From Methylotenera_A sp044222005 (lineage in GTDB: Bacteria > Pseudomonadota > Gammaproteobacteria > Burkholderiales > Methylophilaceae), in assembly GCA_044222005.1 (NCBI GenBank), contig JBGANY010000001.1, positions 1 to 64,000 of the forward strand: 64,000 nt of DNA, in the 5' to 3' direction. The notes below the pieces were generated by a model. That model saw nothing but the letters and a program-made list of their open reading frames with translations, was not told the DNA's origin and did not search any database. Below are positions 16,078 through 25,366 of the stretch, piece by piece. The position numbers and the translations under genes are program-made. The number at the start of each line of letters is the position of its first letter. The first letter of the stretch is position 1.

Positions 16078-18108
16078 TTAAGCAGAAGGTGTCGTCACAG
16101 CCATATTCAGAAATGGCATCTCGGGTAATTTCAGGGTTTTATCCAAGTCTGCAAGATCTTTCATTGCTGCCGCCCTGGCCTTGATGGCAGGCTGCATCGC
16201 CTTCATCAATTGCAGCAGCATAATATCCAATGCCTGGCTCTCTTTGGCAATCAAGGCGTATTCGTGCTCTACAATAGCCAGTCGGCTATCCAGTGCATCA
16301 GCGCTCGCCCTGGCTTCCATTAAATTCTTGGTGCGCTCGTCTAAACTAGCTTTATGTTCCGCCATGTGCGCTTTCAGTGTGCCTAATACGTCTTGAATCC
16401 AGCGTTCGCAGTCCTTTTCGGCCTGTTCGAATATTTTTTGTGTCTGCGTCCCTAAGCCCAGGAAAAACTTGCGGATTAAAAAATGTTTTTCGGTGAGCAG
16501 CGCATTGACCGGATCGGTACAAAAATCGTCCGTGATTATTTCCAGCGCTTTCATATTGTTGATAAAGTTCGACATGTCCAACTTAGGTGGATCGAACAAT
16601 TCAAAACCGTGTTTCGATTGAAAAATCTCGTAGATGTTGCCGGCGAGTTTTTTAATGTCGTAGCTTTCATTGGAGGCATATTCGGCCAGCTCGTTTGCCT
16701 GTTTCATCAGATTGCGCATCCCTTTGTTCAGGCCAACCGTCGTCCAGCTATCGCCCATTTCCTGGCGACCAGCCGCCAGCGCAGTGTCCAGATAGGCAAG
16801 GCTTAAATGCCGCAATAATCTTTTTCCAATATGGGTAATCTTGTCACTTGCCTGATTAAATGTGGGAATGGAAGCCTCATAGCGCTTTCTGTCAGCAACC
16901 ACTCTGGCGAGCGAATGTTTAGTGGCGTCCAGCGTTTGTCCTTTTAGCGCGCGCAATTCAACGACTTGTTCGCGCAAGCTGGTCAGGCGCTTTTGTACTA
17001 TTTTGCGTGAGCCTTTAATCATTTCACTGCATTCGCTGGCCACCGTTCTGCCTAAAACTTCGTGCTTGGCTTGTATGATTTGATTGCCGAGTGTGCTTTC
17101 CAATTCAGCAATGCCGCTTTGTTCCAGTAAGGATTGGTTTTTCCTGATCTTGGCAACCAGTGCTTTTTGCGCGGAAATTGCAAATACGTTTTCAGGTGCG
17201 ATGCCGAGTTGATGCGCGGTAATGTTGACCTGCTTTTCAATCTCATTGATTACGTCCTGCTTGGGCTTCAGGTCGTCCCACAGCATATCAATCTTATTGA
17301 GCAGGACCAGCTTATATTTAGCCCGGCCTTTAATATAGTCGTTCCAGATTCGCATGTCGGATTGCGTGATGCCCGTATCGGTAGCGGTCATAAACAATAT
17401 GGCGTGTGCATGGGGGATAATGTTCAACGTGAGCTCAGGCTCTGCACCCAGGGTGTTGAGCCCTGGCGTGTCAATGACAACCAGGCCGCTTTTCAGGAGC
17501 GGATGCGGGTAATTGATAATGGCATGGCGCCAGACGGGAATCTTGAGCAGGCCCTGCGTTTCCAGCTCGTGCATCATGCTTATATCTTGCGGATTGTATA
17601 AGCCCAGTCTTTCCGCTTCACGCTGCGTGACTTCTTTCTGATCAGCCAGCTTGAGCAGGATTTCTTTCATTTCTTCTGGCGAATCAGTATTCAGCCTGAA
17701 TTTCTTCCAGACACTGGGAATGGTTTTAAGGTAGGTAATCGAATCGTCGCTCAGGCGAGTCTCGATAGGCAAAAGCTTGATCGAAGGTTCTTCATGCGCA
17801 TCCCAAAAAATCTCGGCCGGGCACATGGTGGTGCGGCCGGGTTCGCTTGGCAGCAGGCGCTGGTTAAAATCAGCAAAAAAAAGTGCATTGATGGTTTCAG
17901 TTTTGCCGCGCGAGAATTCCGCCAGAAACGCCATCACGATCTGGTCGCGCTTGAGCGTTTCCAGTATATCGTACAGGCGCAACTCCTGAACGGCATCAGT
18001 CAGATTGCTCCCAGCCAGCCAGTCGCGATAATCGCTGATGGTTCTGATTAAGCGGGTCCGCCACTCCTGATATTCGCTGATTTTGGCTTGTAAGGTTTCG
18101 ATACTCAT
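16078..18108 (-). CDS. Dynamin-like GTPase
   Basis: A 676-residue large GTPase of the bacterial dynamin superfamily. The G domain has G1 AEFSRGKTETINALFF (about 63-78; Ala replaces the first Gly of GxxxxGK[ST]), a G2-like TTMCP, G3 DTPGLN and G4 NKID. It is followed by long amphipathic and coiled-coil segments (about 350-440 and 560-640) and a hydrophobic tip MPFLNMAV near the end, but no clear two-pass membrane hairpin. Bacterial dynamins reshape or guard membranes; the target here is unknown. It follows yggT by 49 nt and probably belongs to the yggS-proC-yggT transcript, an arrangement without an obvious functional reason. Confidence 0.85.
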   Translation of the reverse strand: MSIETLQAKISEYQEWRTRLIRTISDYRDWLAGSNLTDAVQELRLYDILETLKRDQIVMAFLAEFSRGKTETINALFFADFNQRLLPSEPGRTTMCPAEIFWDAHEEPSIKLLPIETRLSDDSITYLKTIPSVWKKFRLNTDSPEEMKEILLKLADQKEVTQREAERLGLYNPQDISMMHELETQGLLKIPVWRHAIINYPHPLLKSGLVVIDTPGLNTLGAEPELTLNIIPHAHAILFMTATDTGITQSDMRIWNDYIKGRAKYKLVLLNKIDMLWDDLKPKQDVINEIEKQVNITAHQLGIAPENVFAISAQKALVAKIRKNQSLLEQSGIAELESTLGNQIIQAKHEVLGRTVASECSEMIKGSRKIVQKRLTSLREQVVELRALKGQTLDATKHSLARVVADRKRYEASIPTFNQASDKITHIGKRLLRHLSLAYLDTALAAGRQEMGDSWTTVGLNKGMRNLMKQANELAEYASNESYDIKKLAGNIYEIFQSKHGFELFDPPKLDMSNFINNMKALEIITDDFCTDPVNALLTEKHFLIRKFFLGLGTQTQKIFEQAEKDCERWIQDVLGTLKAHMAEHKASLDERTKNLMEARASADALDSRLAIVEHEYALIAKESQALDIMLLQLMKAMQPAIKARAAAMKDLADLDKTLKLPEMPFLNMAVTTPSA

Positions 18109-18157
18109 CGCTTTGTTATTGATATGGATACTTATTTAACGTTGGTTAACCATCTAT

Positions 18158-18733
18158 TTATAGAAAAGATAATAATTGCACTTCCAGAGTTTTGACAACA
18201 GAGACATTGATCATCTGCAACAGGATTAGCGCAACAATGGGCGAAAAATCGATGCCGCTTGCCATGGGTAAAATGCGCTGAATAGGCTCCAGTATTGGCC
18301 TGGTAAGACTGTTCAGCACATTTGCATTGGGCGAATGCGGGTTTACCCAGCTTAGAATCGCCTGTATCAAAATCGCGTAAAAAAACATGTCCAGGCCGGT
18401 ACGTAGTACGCCCAGAAAACCCATGCCTATCAGGCCAATCCAGGCGGACTGGCCGGCAACACTCAGTGGAAAACCGCGTAGCCAAACCAGGCTGAACTGC
18501 AGCAGGAGCTGGGTGAGCAACGCTAACAATAAAGTGGATAAATCTACTTTTCCCCAGCTTGGGATCACTCTGCGCACAGGTTTTACGGCAAAATCAGTGA
18601 GCGAAGTTACCATGTAAGCAAGTGGATTGTTGAAAGGCGCCCTGAAAAGCTGCATAAAAAAACGCAGCAAAAACAACATGGTAAGTAAATTTAAAACAGT
18701 GTTGAGCAAAAAGTCTAGCGCGGTTGAAAACAT
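18158..18733 (-). CDS. YggT family membrane protein
   Basis: A 191-residue inner-membrane protein with two tandem YGGT domains, each containing the pattern FRAPFNNPLAYMVTSLTDFAVKP-like and SPNANVLNSLTRPILEPIQRILP, and four to five hydrophobic segments. Homologues are linked to osmotic tolerance and, in relatives of cyanobacterial Ycf19, to membrane organisation. It lies 2 nt downstream of proC. Confidence 0.92.
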   Translation of the reverse strand: MFSTALDFLLNTVLNLLTMLFLLRFFMQLFRAPFNNPLAYMVTSLTDFAVKPVRRVIPSWGKVDLSTLLLALLTQLLLQFSLVWLRGFPLSVAGQSAWIGLIGMGFLGVLRTGLDMFFYAILIQAILSWVNPHSPNANVLNSLTRPILEPIQRILPMASGIDFSPIVALILLQMINVSVVKTLEVQLLSFL

Positions 18734-18735
18734 GT

Positions 18736-19560
18736 TTAGCTGCTCCCCAATTCATCACGACCCAACTCTATTCCCAGGGTTTGAGCACGCGCACAGGCTT
18801 TCTGCGCGGCTAAGGCAATTGCTTGTTTTACTTGTGAATTTTGCAAGCTTAACAGGCCTTGCTCCGTCGTACCGCCTTTTGAAGTGACTTGTTCGCGCAA
18901 AGTCGCAATCGGGATTGTGCTGGCATCTGCCAGCAGACTGGCACCTTTAAAAGTAGCGATGCTCAGTTGTTTGGCTTGGGATTCGCTTAGCCCTAACTGT
19001 AACGCGGCTTCCTGTAAGGCTTCGATGAAATAAAACACATAGGCCGGCCCACTGCCGGAGATGGCAGTGACCGCATCCAGCTTTTCTTCGGAGTCCAGCC
19101 ACAAAGTGCTGCCTGCTGCGCTCAGCACCTGGTCTGCCAGTGCGATTTGTGTTTTTGAAACGCTTGGCATGGCGTATAAACCCGTTACACCCGCCTGTAT
19201 TTGTGCAGGCGTGTTGGGCATGGCGCGGATGATTGTTTGGTAATTGCCCAGCCAGCGCGATAAATCGCTCAAGCGAATGCCCGCGGCGATTGAAATCACT
19301 AGTTGCTGCTTGAGTAGCGGTGCGAGAGTTTTTGCCAGTGCCGGCAATTGCTGTGGTTTAATGGCCAGTACAATCATGTCGCAAGCCTGGATACTAGACA
19401 ACTCGCCCGATGCGGTTACACCTAAATTCTGGCTGAGTTCACCGCGTTTGCTTGCATCCAGCTCAATTACAGTGATGTCGCTCATGGAAAATTGCTGCTG
19501 CTTTAATCCAACAATGAGCGCATGCGCCATGTTGCCGCCGCCGATAAATCCTAATTTCAT
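18736..19560 (-). CDS. proC: Pyrroline-5-carboxylate reductase
   Basis: Last step of proline synthesis, NAD(P)H-dependent. The protein begins MKLGFIGGGNMAHALIVGL (Rossmann GxGxxG type), keeps VLAIKPQQLP and IRAMPNTPAQIQAGVTGLYA, and ends with the dimer motif VTSKGGTTEQGL. The frame is open to 19632, but this would overlap yggS by 47 nt and add 24 residues absent from the family, so the ATG at 19558-19560 was chosen (274 aa). Part of yggS-proC-yggT. Confidence 0.96.
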   Translation of the reverse strand: MKLGFIGGGNMAHALIVGLKQQQFSMSDITVIELDASKRGELSQNLGVTASGELSSIQACDMIVLAIKPQQLPALAKTLAPLLKQQLVISIAAGIRLSDLSRWLGNYQTIIRAMPNTPAQIQAGVTGLYAMPSVSKTQIALADQVLSAAGSTLWLDSEEKLDAVTAISGSGPAYVFYFIEALQEAALQLGLSESQAKQLSIATFKGASLLADASTIPIATLREQVTSKGGTTEQGLLSLQNSQVKQAIALAAQKACARAQTLGIELGRDELGSS

Positions 19561-19585
19561 TTGCCGATTCTCAATTCTCTCGTTC

Positions 19586-20281
19586 TTAATTATTCTGTCT
19601 TGAAGAGCGCGCACCAAAGATGGCGGAGCCAATGCGCACTATGGTAGCACCTTCGTGTATCGCCGCAACATAGTCGTCAGACATGCCGATGGACAGCGTA
19701 TCCAGTTCGAAGCCTTGTTGCTGAAGCTGCATGAAAGCATCGCCGACGATTTTGAATTGCGCTCGCTGTTTAGCAAAGTCTTTGCTGGGCGCGGGGATTG
19801 CCATCAGTCCGCGTAGTTTCAAGCGCGGCATGGCGCTGATCTCCTTGGCTAATAGGGCCAGAGAGGCAGTATCCACGCCGCTCTTGGAGGCTTCTTCGCT
19901 GCTGTTGATTTGAATGCATACATTCAGCGGCGCGAGCGATGGCGGTCTGGCTTCGTTCAGGCGCGCTGCAATCTTTAGGCGGTCTACGGAATGCACCCAA
20001 TCGAAATGCTGCGCAATGAGTTGTGTTTTATTGCTTTGTATCGGACCGATAAAGTGCCATTCAATGGTGCAATCAGATAATTGTGCCTGTTTGCTGATCG
20101 CTTCCTGCACATAGTTTTCACCGAATGCGCGCTGGCCAGCCAGATACGCCTCGCGCAGCTTCTCTGGCGGCTGTGCTTTGCTTACTGCTAGCAACCTCAC
20201 TTCATCATCTCGTTTTGCTGCTAATTTGGCCTGGTGAATATTTGCTTGAATCGCTTGCAAGGAATCAGCAATTATGGTCAT
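19586..20281 (-). CDS. YggS family PLP-binding protein (PLP homeostasis)
   Basis: A 231-residue single-domain alanine racemase-like barrel (PLPBP/COG0325) that binds pyridoxal phosphate and keeps vitamin B6 pools balanced. Visible are LLAVSKAQPPEKL with the PLP lysine, FGENYVQEA, WHFIGPIQSNKT and SIGMSDDYVAAIHEGATIVRIGSAIFG. It leads the leftward yggS-proC-yggT run and is divergent from pilT, a conserved neighbourhood. Confidence 0.95.
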   Translation of the reverse strand: MTIIADSLQAIQANIHQAKLAAKRDDEVRLLAVSKAQPPEKLREAYLAGQRAFGENYVQEAISKQAQLSDCTIEWHFIGPIQSNKTQLIAQHFDWVHSVDRLKIAARLNEARPPSLAPLNVCIQINSSEEASKSGVDTASLALLAKEISAMPRLKLRGLMAIPAPSKDFAKQRAQFKIVGDAFMQLQQQGFELDTLSIGMSDDYVAAIHEGATIVRIGSAIFGARSSRQNN

Positions 20282-20374
20282 AATTCATACATGTTATACA
20301 ATAAAGTTTATGTAGTTACTTAAGAGTTTTCTTAAGGTGTTGAATTTGATTATAAAATATAACGGGAGCTGATA

Positions 20375-21418
20375 GTGGATATTTCAGACTTACTTGCCTT
20401 TTCGGTCAAGAACAAAGCATCAGATTTGCACTTGTCTGCCGGTTTGCCGCCCATGATTCGCGTGCATGGCGATGTACGCAAAATCAATGTGCCATCCATG
20501 GATCATAGCCAGGTGCATGATATGGTGTATGACATCATGAATGATGGCCAGCGCAAGGTGTATGAAGAAACACTGGAATGTGACTTCTCGTTTGAGATCC
20601 CCAACCTGGCGCGTTTCCGGGTCAATGCGTTTAACCACAATCGCGGCTCCGGCGCGGTTTTCCGGACCATTCCGTCCAAAATCCTGACCTTGGAGCAACT
20701 CAATTGCCCGCCCATCTTTAAAGAGATTGCCGACACACCGCGCGGCATCGTGCTGGTGACCGGGCCGACCGGTTCGGGCAAATCCACGACATTGGCGGCG
20801 ATGGTGGATTATATTAACGAAAACGAAATGGGGCATATCTTAACGGTGGAAGACCCGATTGAGTTTGTGCATACCTCGAAAAAATGTTTGATCAACCAGC
20901 GCGAGGTTGGCCCGCATACCCTGTCGTTCCAGAACGCGTTGCGCTCCGCTTTGCGTGAAGACCCGGACGTGATTCTGGTGGGCGAGATGCGTGACCTGGA
21001 AACCATCCGTCTTGCGCTTACGGCTGCAGAAACCGGCCATTTGGTGTTCGGTACCTTGCATACCAGTTCGGCGGCCAAAACGGTGGACCGTATTGTGGAC
21101 GTGTTCCCGGCGGCGGAAAAGGATATGGTGCGTTCGATGCTCTCGGAATCATTGCGGGCGGTGATCTCGCAAACCTTATGCAAAACCAAGGATGAACAGG
21201 GCCGGGTGGCTGCGCATGAAATCATGATAGGTACGCCGGCGATTCGCAACCTGATTCGTGAGAACAAGGTGGCGCAAATGTATTCTGCGATTCAAACCGG
21301 CCAAAATATTGGCATGCAGACGCTGGATCAGAACTTGCAGGATCTGGTAAGACGCAACGTGATTTCTGCCAATGAGGCACGTGGCAAAGCAGCCAATAAA
21401 GACTCGATTATCGGCTAA
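20375..21418 (+). CDS. pilT: Type IV pilus retraction ATPase PilT
   Basis: Hexameric cytoplasmic motor that depolymerises pili, driving twitching and DNA uptake. The 347-residue protein has Walker A GPTGSGKSTTL (130-140), Walker B REDPDVILVGEMRD, the His box TGHLVFGTLHTSSA and the PilT-specific AIRNLIRENK. It lacks the CxxC zinc motif of extension ATPases. The start is GTG at 20375 with GGGAG 6 nt upstream. pilU follows after 23 nt. Confidence 0.98.
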   Translation: MDISDLLAFSVKNKASDLHLSAGLPPMIRVHGDVRKINVPSMDHSQVHDMVYDIMNDGQRKVYEETLECDFSFEIPNLARFRVNAFNHNRGSGAVFRTIPSKILTLEQLNCPPIFKEIADTPRGIVLVTGPTGSGKSTTLAAMVDYINENEMGHILTVEDPIEFVHTSKKCLINQREVGPHTLSFQNALRSALREDPDVILVGEMRDLETIRLALTAAETGHLVFGTLHTSSAAKTVDRIVDVFPAAEKDMVRSMLSESLRAVISQTLCKTKDEQGRVAAHEIMIGTPAIRNLIRENKVAQMYSAIQTGQNIGMQTLDQNLQDLVRRNVISANEARGKAANKDSIIG

Positions 21419-21441
21419 CTATTCAATACTAGGATTGCATC

Positions 21442-22578
21442 ATGGAAAAAGGTCAGGCAGAGAAGTTTGTATTTGATTTGTTGCGCTTAATGCTCGGCAA
21501 AAAAGCGTCCGATATGTTTATCACTTCCGGTTTCCCTCCCGCCATGAAAATTGACGGCAAGGTGACGCCGGTCAGTTCCCAGGTGCTATCGACGCAGCAG
21601 GCGCGCGAAATTGCGCGTTCGATTATGAATGACAAGCAAACCGCTGAGTTTGACGCGACCAACGAATGTAATTTTGCGATTGGCATTCCGGGTGTTGCGC
21701 GTTTTCGCGTGAATGCCTTTGTGCAGCGTGGTTCGGTCGGGCTGGTGTTTAGAACTATCACCACAAAAATTCCTAAATTTGAGGAACTGGGCCTGCCGGA
21801 AGTGCTAAAGGATATTGCCATGACCAAGCGCGGGCTGGTGATTTTTGTGGGCGGTACGGGTTCAGGAAAATCGACATCGCTGGCGGCCATGGTAGGCTAC
21901 CGCAATGAAAACAGTTACGGGCATATTATTACCATCGAAGACCCGGTTGAGTTTGTACATGAGCATATCAACTGCATTATTACCCAGCGTGAAATTGGCG
22001 TGGATACGGATAACTGGAGCATTGCGCTAAAAAACACCTTACGCCAGGCGCCGGACGTGATTCTGATTGGCGAAATCCGTGATCGCGAAACCATGGACTA
22101 TGCGATTGCATTTGCGGAAACCGGCCACTTATGTTTGTCCACCTTGCATGCCAACAGCACCAACCAGGCACTCGACCGTATCATTAACTTCTTCCCGGAA
22201 GAGCGCCGGCATCAGTTGCTGATGGATTTGTCGCTCAATACGCGTGCATTTATATCGCAGCGCCTGATTCCCAAAGCCGATGGCGTTGGTCGGGCCGCCG
22301 CCATCGAAATCATGATCAATTCACCCTTGATTTCAGATCTGATCTTCAAGGGCGATGTGCACGAAATCAAGGAAATTATCGGCCGTTCGCGTGAATTGGG
22401 CATGCAGACTTTTGATCAGGCCTTGTTTGATCTGCATGAGTCCGGCGCGATCAGTTATGAAGATGCCTTGCGCAATGCGGATTCGGTGAATGATCTGCGG
22501 CTAAGAATTAAGCTGGAAGGCAAAGGCGCGCATAACAGAGACCTATCAGCTGGGCTGGATCATCTGGGCGTTGTGTAA
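21442..22578 (+). CDS. pilU: PilT-like retraction ATPase PilU
   Basis: Accessory retraction ATPase working with PilT. The 378-residue protein has Walker A VGGTGSGKSTSL (137-146), Walker B APDVILIGEIRD, TGHLCLSTLHANST and a C-terminal extension of about 25 residues after the ATPase core, typical of PilU. AGGA lies 7-8 nt before the ATG. It is co-transcribed with pilT and ends at a strong hairpin (22592-22625). Confidence 0.97.
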   Translation: MEKGQAEKFVFDLLRLMLGKKASDMFITSGFPPAMKIDGKVTPVSSQVLSTQQAREIARSIMNDKQTAEFDATNECNFAIGIPGVARFRVNAFVQRGSVGLVFRTITTKIPKFEELGLPEVLKDIAMTKRGLVIFVGGTGSGKSTSLAAMVGYRNENSYGHIITIEDPVEFVHEHINCIITQREIGVDTDNWSIALKNTLRQAPDVILIGEIRDRETMDYAIAFAETGHLCLSTLHANSTNQALDRIINFFPEERRHQLLMDLSLNTRAFISQRLIPKADGVGRAAAIEIMINSPLISDLIFKGDVHEIKEIIGRSRELGMQTFDQALFDLHESGAISYEDALRNADSVNDLRLRIKLEGKGAHNRDLSAGLDHLGVV

Positions 22579-22591
22579 AAAGGCAGCTAAA

Positions 22592-22625
22592 GCAAAAAAG
22601 CCGATGAGACTCATCGGCTTTTTGC
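22592..22625. terminator. Bidirectional terminator between pilU and the OmpA-family gene
   Basis: AAAAAAGCCGATGA, loop GAC, TCATCGGCTTTTT: a perfect stem with A and T tracts between convergent genes. Confidence 0.88.
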
Positions 22626-22637
22626 ATTGCAGGCCAG

Positions 22638-23408
22638 TTATTCTACAGTAACTTCGACGCGCCGGGCTTCGGCCAGATCACCGCCGCCATCCACACTTTC
22701 AGGTTTACGCATCTCGATTCTCATTACATCAATACCTGCTGTAATAAGCGCAGCCTGTACAGCTTTGGCGCGGTTATAAGCAAGTTCTTCGTTCACTGCT
22801 TTATTGCCGCGCGAATCGTGATACCCGGACAAGACGGCTTTTGCAGTGTCGTGCGACTTCAGCCATTCGACAATGGGCGCCAGAGTCGCATCGGCATCGC
22901 CGGGCAGAGCGGTTTTGCCGGTGTCAAAATAAAGTTTGGCAGCCGCGGGTGGCGGCATGACGGCTGCTGGTTCTGTGGCTTTAACCAGAATCTGGTTATC
23001 TACCGCTACTGCGGAGCCAAAAAACGCTTGTGCCTCAGTGCCTATTTTCTGCTTGATCGCATCTGAATCTACAGTGCCGGTGAGCACCACATTCTTATCA
23101 TCGCCTTTCGCCTGCAATGCGTCACCGCCGCTTAATAAGGTTTTGAGTGCATCGGCCTGATTGAGCCAGCTGATGTTTGCATCATTACCGCTACCGTTAA
23201 AATCATTGGCTGTTGCAGTAAACTTAAATGCCCCTGCCTCTGGCGAGCCCGGCATCACTGCTTCTGCAGGTATGGCGGCTTCAGTTGGGGCGCTGCAGCA
23301 TGTACTGGAGGGTCCGTGGCCTGTGAGCAGCATCCAGAGCAGAATTAAGGCAAGTATCAGTGCAACGATCCAACTCCAGCGATTACAGCTTGATTGATTG
23401 TTCTGCAT
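22638..23408 (-). CDS. Inner-membrane-anchored OmpA-like domain protein
   Basis: A 256-residue protein with a short cytoplasmic N-terminus, one membrane helix (WSWIVALILALILLWMLLTG, about 12-31), a juxtamembrane Cys pair (TCCS), a Pro/Ala-rich linker, a BON-like region (VVLTGTVDSDAIKQKIGTEA, about 105-140) and a C-terminal OmpA peptidoglycan-binding-type domain (LYFDTGKTALPGDADATL ... GYHDSRGNKAVNEELAYNRAKAV). It may tether the membrane to the cell wall. It lies 16 nt downstream of the HHH gene (23425-23973), so the two form a two-gene unit. Confidence 0.82.
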   Translation of the reverse strand: MQNNQSSCNRWSWIVALILALILLWMLLTGHGPSSTCCSAPTEAAIPAEAVMPGSPEAGAFKFTATANDFNGSGNDANISWLNQADALKTLLSGGDALQAKGDDKNVVLTGTVDSDAIKQKIGTEAQAFFGSAVAVDNQILVKATEPAAVMPPPAAAKLYFDTGKTALPGDADATLAPIVEWLKSHDTAKAVLSGYHDSRGNKAVNEELAYNRAKAVQAALITAGIDVMRIEMRKPESVDGGGDLAEARRVEVTVE

Positions 23409-23424
23409 ATTTAGTCACCTCTGA

Positions 23425-23973
23425 TTATTTTTTGACGCCGCCAGAAAGCTTATCCTGCAATTTTTTAAGCTCTTCCCATTTGTTTTCAGCCGCCAGCGCC
23501 GCTTGTTGAGCCCATGTGCCTGGGTTGGCAATGCGGAAGCGCGAGCCGCCTTTGTCCAATATCGCACGCATTTGCGGCACGCTAGAGGCGGCGAGCTGCG
23601 CAAAGGTTTTAATGCCGTTGTCGTTAAACAGTTCGTTAATTTTCGGGCCGATACCTTCTATGATGGTGAGGTCATTCGCGTTTTTAAGGGAAAAACCTGC
23701 TTTTTTGGCCGCGGTAATATCAATGACTGTTGTTTTGGGTGCTTCGGTTTTGGGTGCTGGTGCTTTAGGTGCTTCGGCTGCCTTGGCAACCGGTGCAGTC
23801 GGCACATCAGCCATTTTTGCAGGTGCTGCAGTAGAGCTTTGCGTGGTTGATTGCGTATTGCAAGAGGATTTGCAGCAACATCTACACAGGAGTTTGTTTA
23901 ATAACCAGCCAAGTAAAACGCCTAAAAGGAACCACCAGAAACAGCATGCAAACGAACTTAACAGTGAACTCAT
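23425..23973 (-). CDS. Cys-rich membrane protein with helix-hairpin-helix domain
   Basis: A 182-residue protein: an N-terminal membrane segment (FACCFWWFLLGVLLGWLLNK), a Cys cluster directly after it (LCRCCCKSSC, about 29-38), a long Ala/Pro/Lys/Thr-rich linker (about 40-85) and a C-terminal HhH domain (LTIIEGIGPKINELFNDNG, about 103-121, then TFAQLAAS) like those of COG3743-type proteins. HhH domains bind DNA or proteins. The pairing with the OmpA-like gene just downstream is tight (16-nt gap). Function unknown. Confidence 0.8.
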   Translation of the reverse strand: MSSLLSSFACCFWWFLLGVLLGWLLNKLLCRCCCKSSCNTQSTTQSSTAAPAKMADVPTAPVAKAAEAPKAPAPKTEAPKTTVIDITAAKKAGFSLKNANDLTIIEGIGPKINELFNDNGIKTFAQLAASSVPQMRAILDKGGSRFRIANPGTWAQQAALAAENKWEELKKLQDKLSGGVKK

Positions 23974-24091
23974 TTTTACTCCCCAATGAAATGACTAATT
24001 AACAATCTAAAAAACATCATTACTGCCAACAACAGGAAAAGTAACTATCTGCCGCTTTGGGACAAACGTCAAGTTTTTAAGATAATCGCAT

Positions 24092-25366
24092 TCAGGCTTG
24101 ATAAGTGACTTGCCCATGCAGCAAGGTATATCGCACCTTGCCCAGCATGGTTAACCCCAAGAAGGGCGTATTCTTGCCCTGGCTTTTGAGTTGGCTGGCG
24201 CTTACTTTCCATTCCTGCTGCGTGTTGAAAATCGCAATGTCTGCGTCGGCATTCACGCCTAAGTGGCCGCTGGCGATGCCCAGGATGCTTGCAGGATGAC
24301 AGGTGATTTTTGCTACTGCCTCAGATAGTGAGGCTTTCTGATCGGCAGCCCATTTTAATGTGAGCGGTAACAATAGCTCCAAGCCGGTGGCGCCTGCTTC
24401 GGCTTCAGCAAACGGCAGCAGCTTTGCATCGTCATCCACGGGCGTGTGGTCTGAGCATATCGCATCAACTGTACCGTCTTTTAAGCCTTGGCACAGTGCA
24501 TTTTTATCGCGGGAAGATCGTAGCGGCGGTTTGAGATTGGCATGCGCATTGAAAAAACCGATGTCGTGGTCGGTCAAATGGCAATGCTGGGCGCTCACGT
24601 CTGCAGTCACTTGTATGCCTTGTTTTTTGGCCTGACGCACCAAATCGACACCTTCGGCAGTGGAAAGCCGGCATAAGTGTACCCTGGTTTTTGTTTCATG
24701 CGCAATGCGCAAAATGCTGGCAATGGCAAGGCTTTCGGCCGCAGCCGGAATACCCTTCAGGCCTAAACGGCTGGCGATTTCACCGTCATGCGCAACACCA
24801 TTTTGTGCGAGATAATAATCTTCGGCACGCAAAAATATGGTGTAACCGAATGTGGCGGCGTACTCAAAAGCACGCCAGAGCACCTGCGTATCCGTGATTG
24901 AAGTATCTGCCTGACTAAAGCCTACACAACCAGCTTCGGTGAGTTCGCACATTTCGGTTAAGAGCTTGCCAGCAAGTTGACGCGTTAAGGCGCCTAGCGG
25001 ATAGACATGCGCCAGATTGAGCTGCTTGGCACGGTGTTTCAGCATCTCTACCAAGCCTGGCTCATCCAGCACCGGGTCAGTGTCAGGCGGGCAGGCCAGG
25101 CTGGTCACGCCGCCCGCGGCAGCGGCTTGCAATTCACTTCTGAGTGTCGCTTTATATTCAGAACCTGGTTCGCGCAATCTGGCAGACAAGTCAACGAAGC
25201 CAGGCGCTACGATTAAACCTGTGGCATCAATGGTCTGGTTCGCCACGAAGCCTTCTGGGGCTTTACCAATGCCGGCAACTTTGCCTGCTGCAATGTACAC
25301 ATCCTGCTTGGCATCTATGTTATTTTTCGGGTCTATCAGGTGGCCATTTTTGATGTGAATTTTCAT
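24092..25366 (-). CDS. pyrC': Dihydroorotase homologue PyrC' (probably catalytically inactive)
   Basis: An amidohydrolase-fold protein of 424 aa directly coupled to pyrB (ATGA overlap). The usual metal-binding HxH of dihydroorotase is replaced: the site reads GFVDLSARLREPG, with Ser61 and Arg63 where His are expected. The later metal His in the H-x-x-H-x-S-T block is also changed (HLCRLSTAEG). The SDHTPV aspartate is kept. This is the signature of PyrC' (PyrX) proteins, which in Pseudomonas are inactive partners needed to assemble ATCase into a dodecamer. A working dihydroorotase must then be encoded outside the window. Confidence 0.93.
   Translation of the reverse strand: MKIHIKNGHLIDPKNNIDAKQDVYIAAGKVAGIGKAPEGFVANQTIDATGLIVAPGFVDLSARLREPGSEYKATLRSELQAAAAGGVTSLACPPDTDPVLDEPGLVEMLKHRAKQLNLAHVYPLGALTRQLAGKLLTEMCELTEAGCVGFSQADTSITDTQVLWRAFEYAATFGYTIFLRAEDYYLAQNGVAHDGEIASRLGLKGIPAAAESLAIASILRIAHETKTRVHLCRLSTAEGVDLVRQAKKQGIQVTADVSAQHCHLTDHDIGFFNAHANLKPPLRSSRDKNALCQGLKDGTVDAICSDHTPVDDDAKLLPFAEAEAGATGLELLLPLTLKWAADQKASLSEAVAKITCHPASILGIASGHLGVNADADIAIFNTQQEWKVSASQLKSQGKNTPFLGLTMLGKVRYTLLHGQVTYQA

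Noticed and set aside
17134..17601. 155-codon plus-strand frame opposite the dynamin-like gene
   Set aside because: Antisense shadow with no protein family features.
19561..19632. Longer proC frame starting at 19632
   Set aside because: It overlaps yggS and adds residues not seen in ProC; the ATG at 19560 starts the Rossmann fold.
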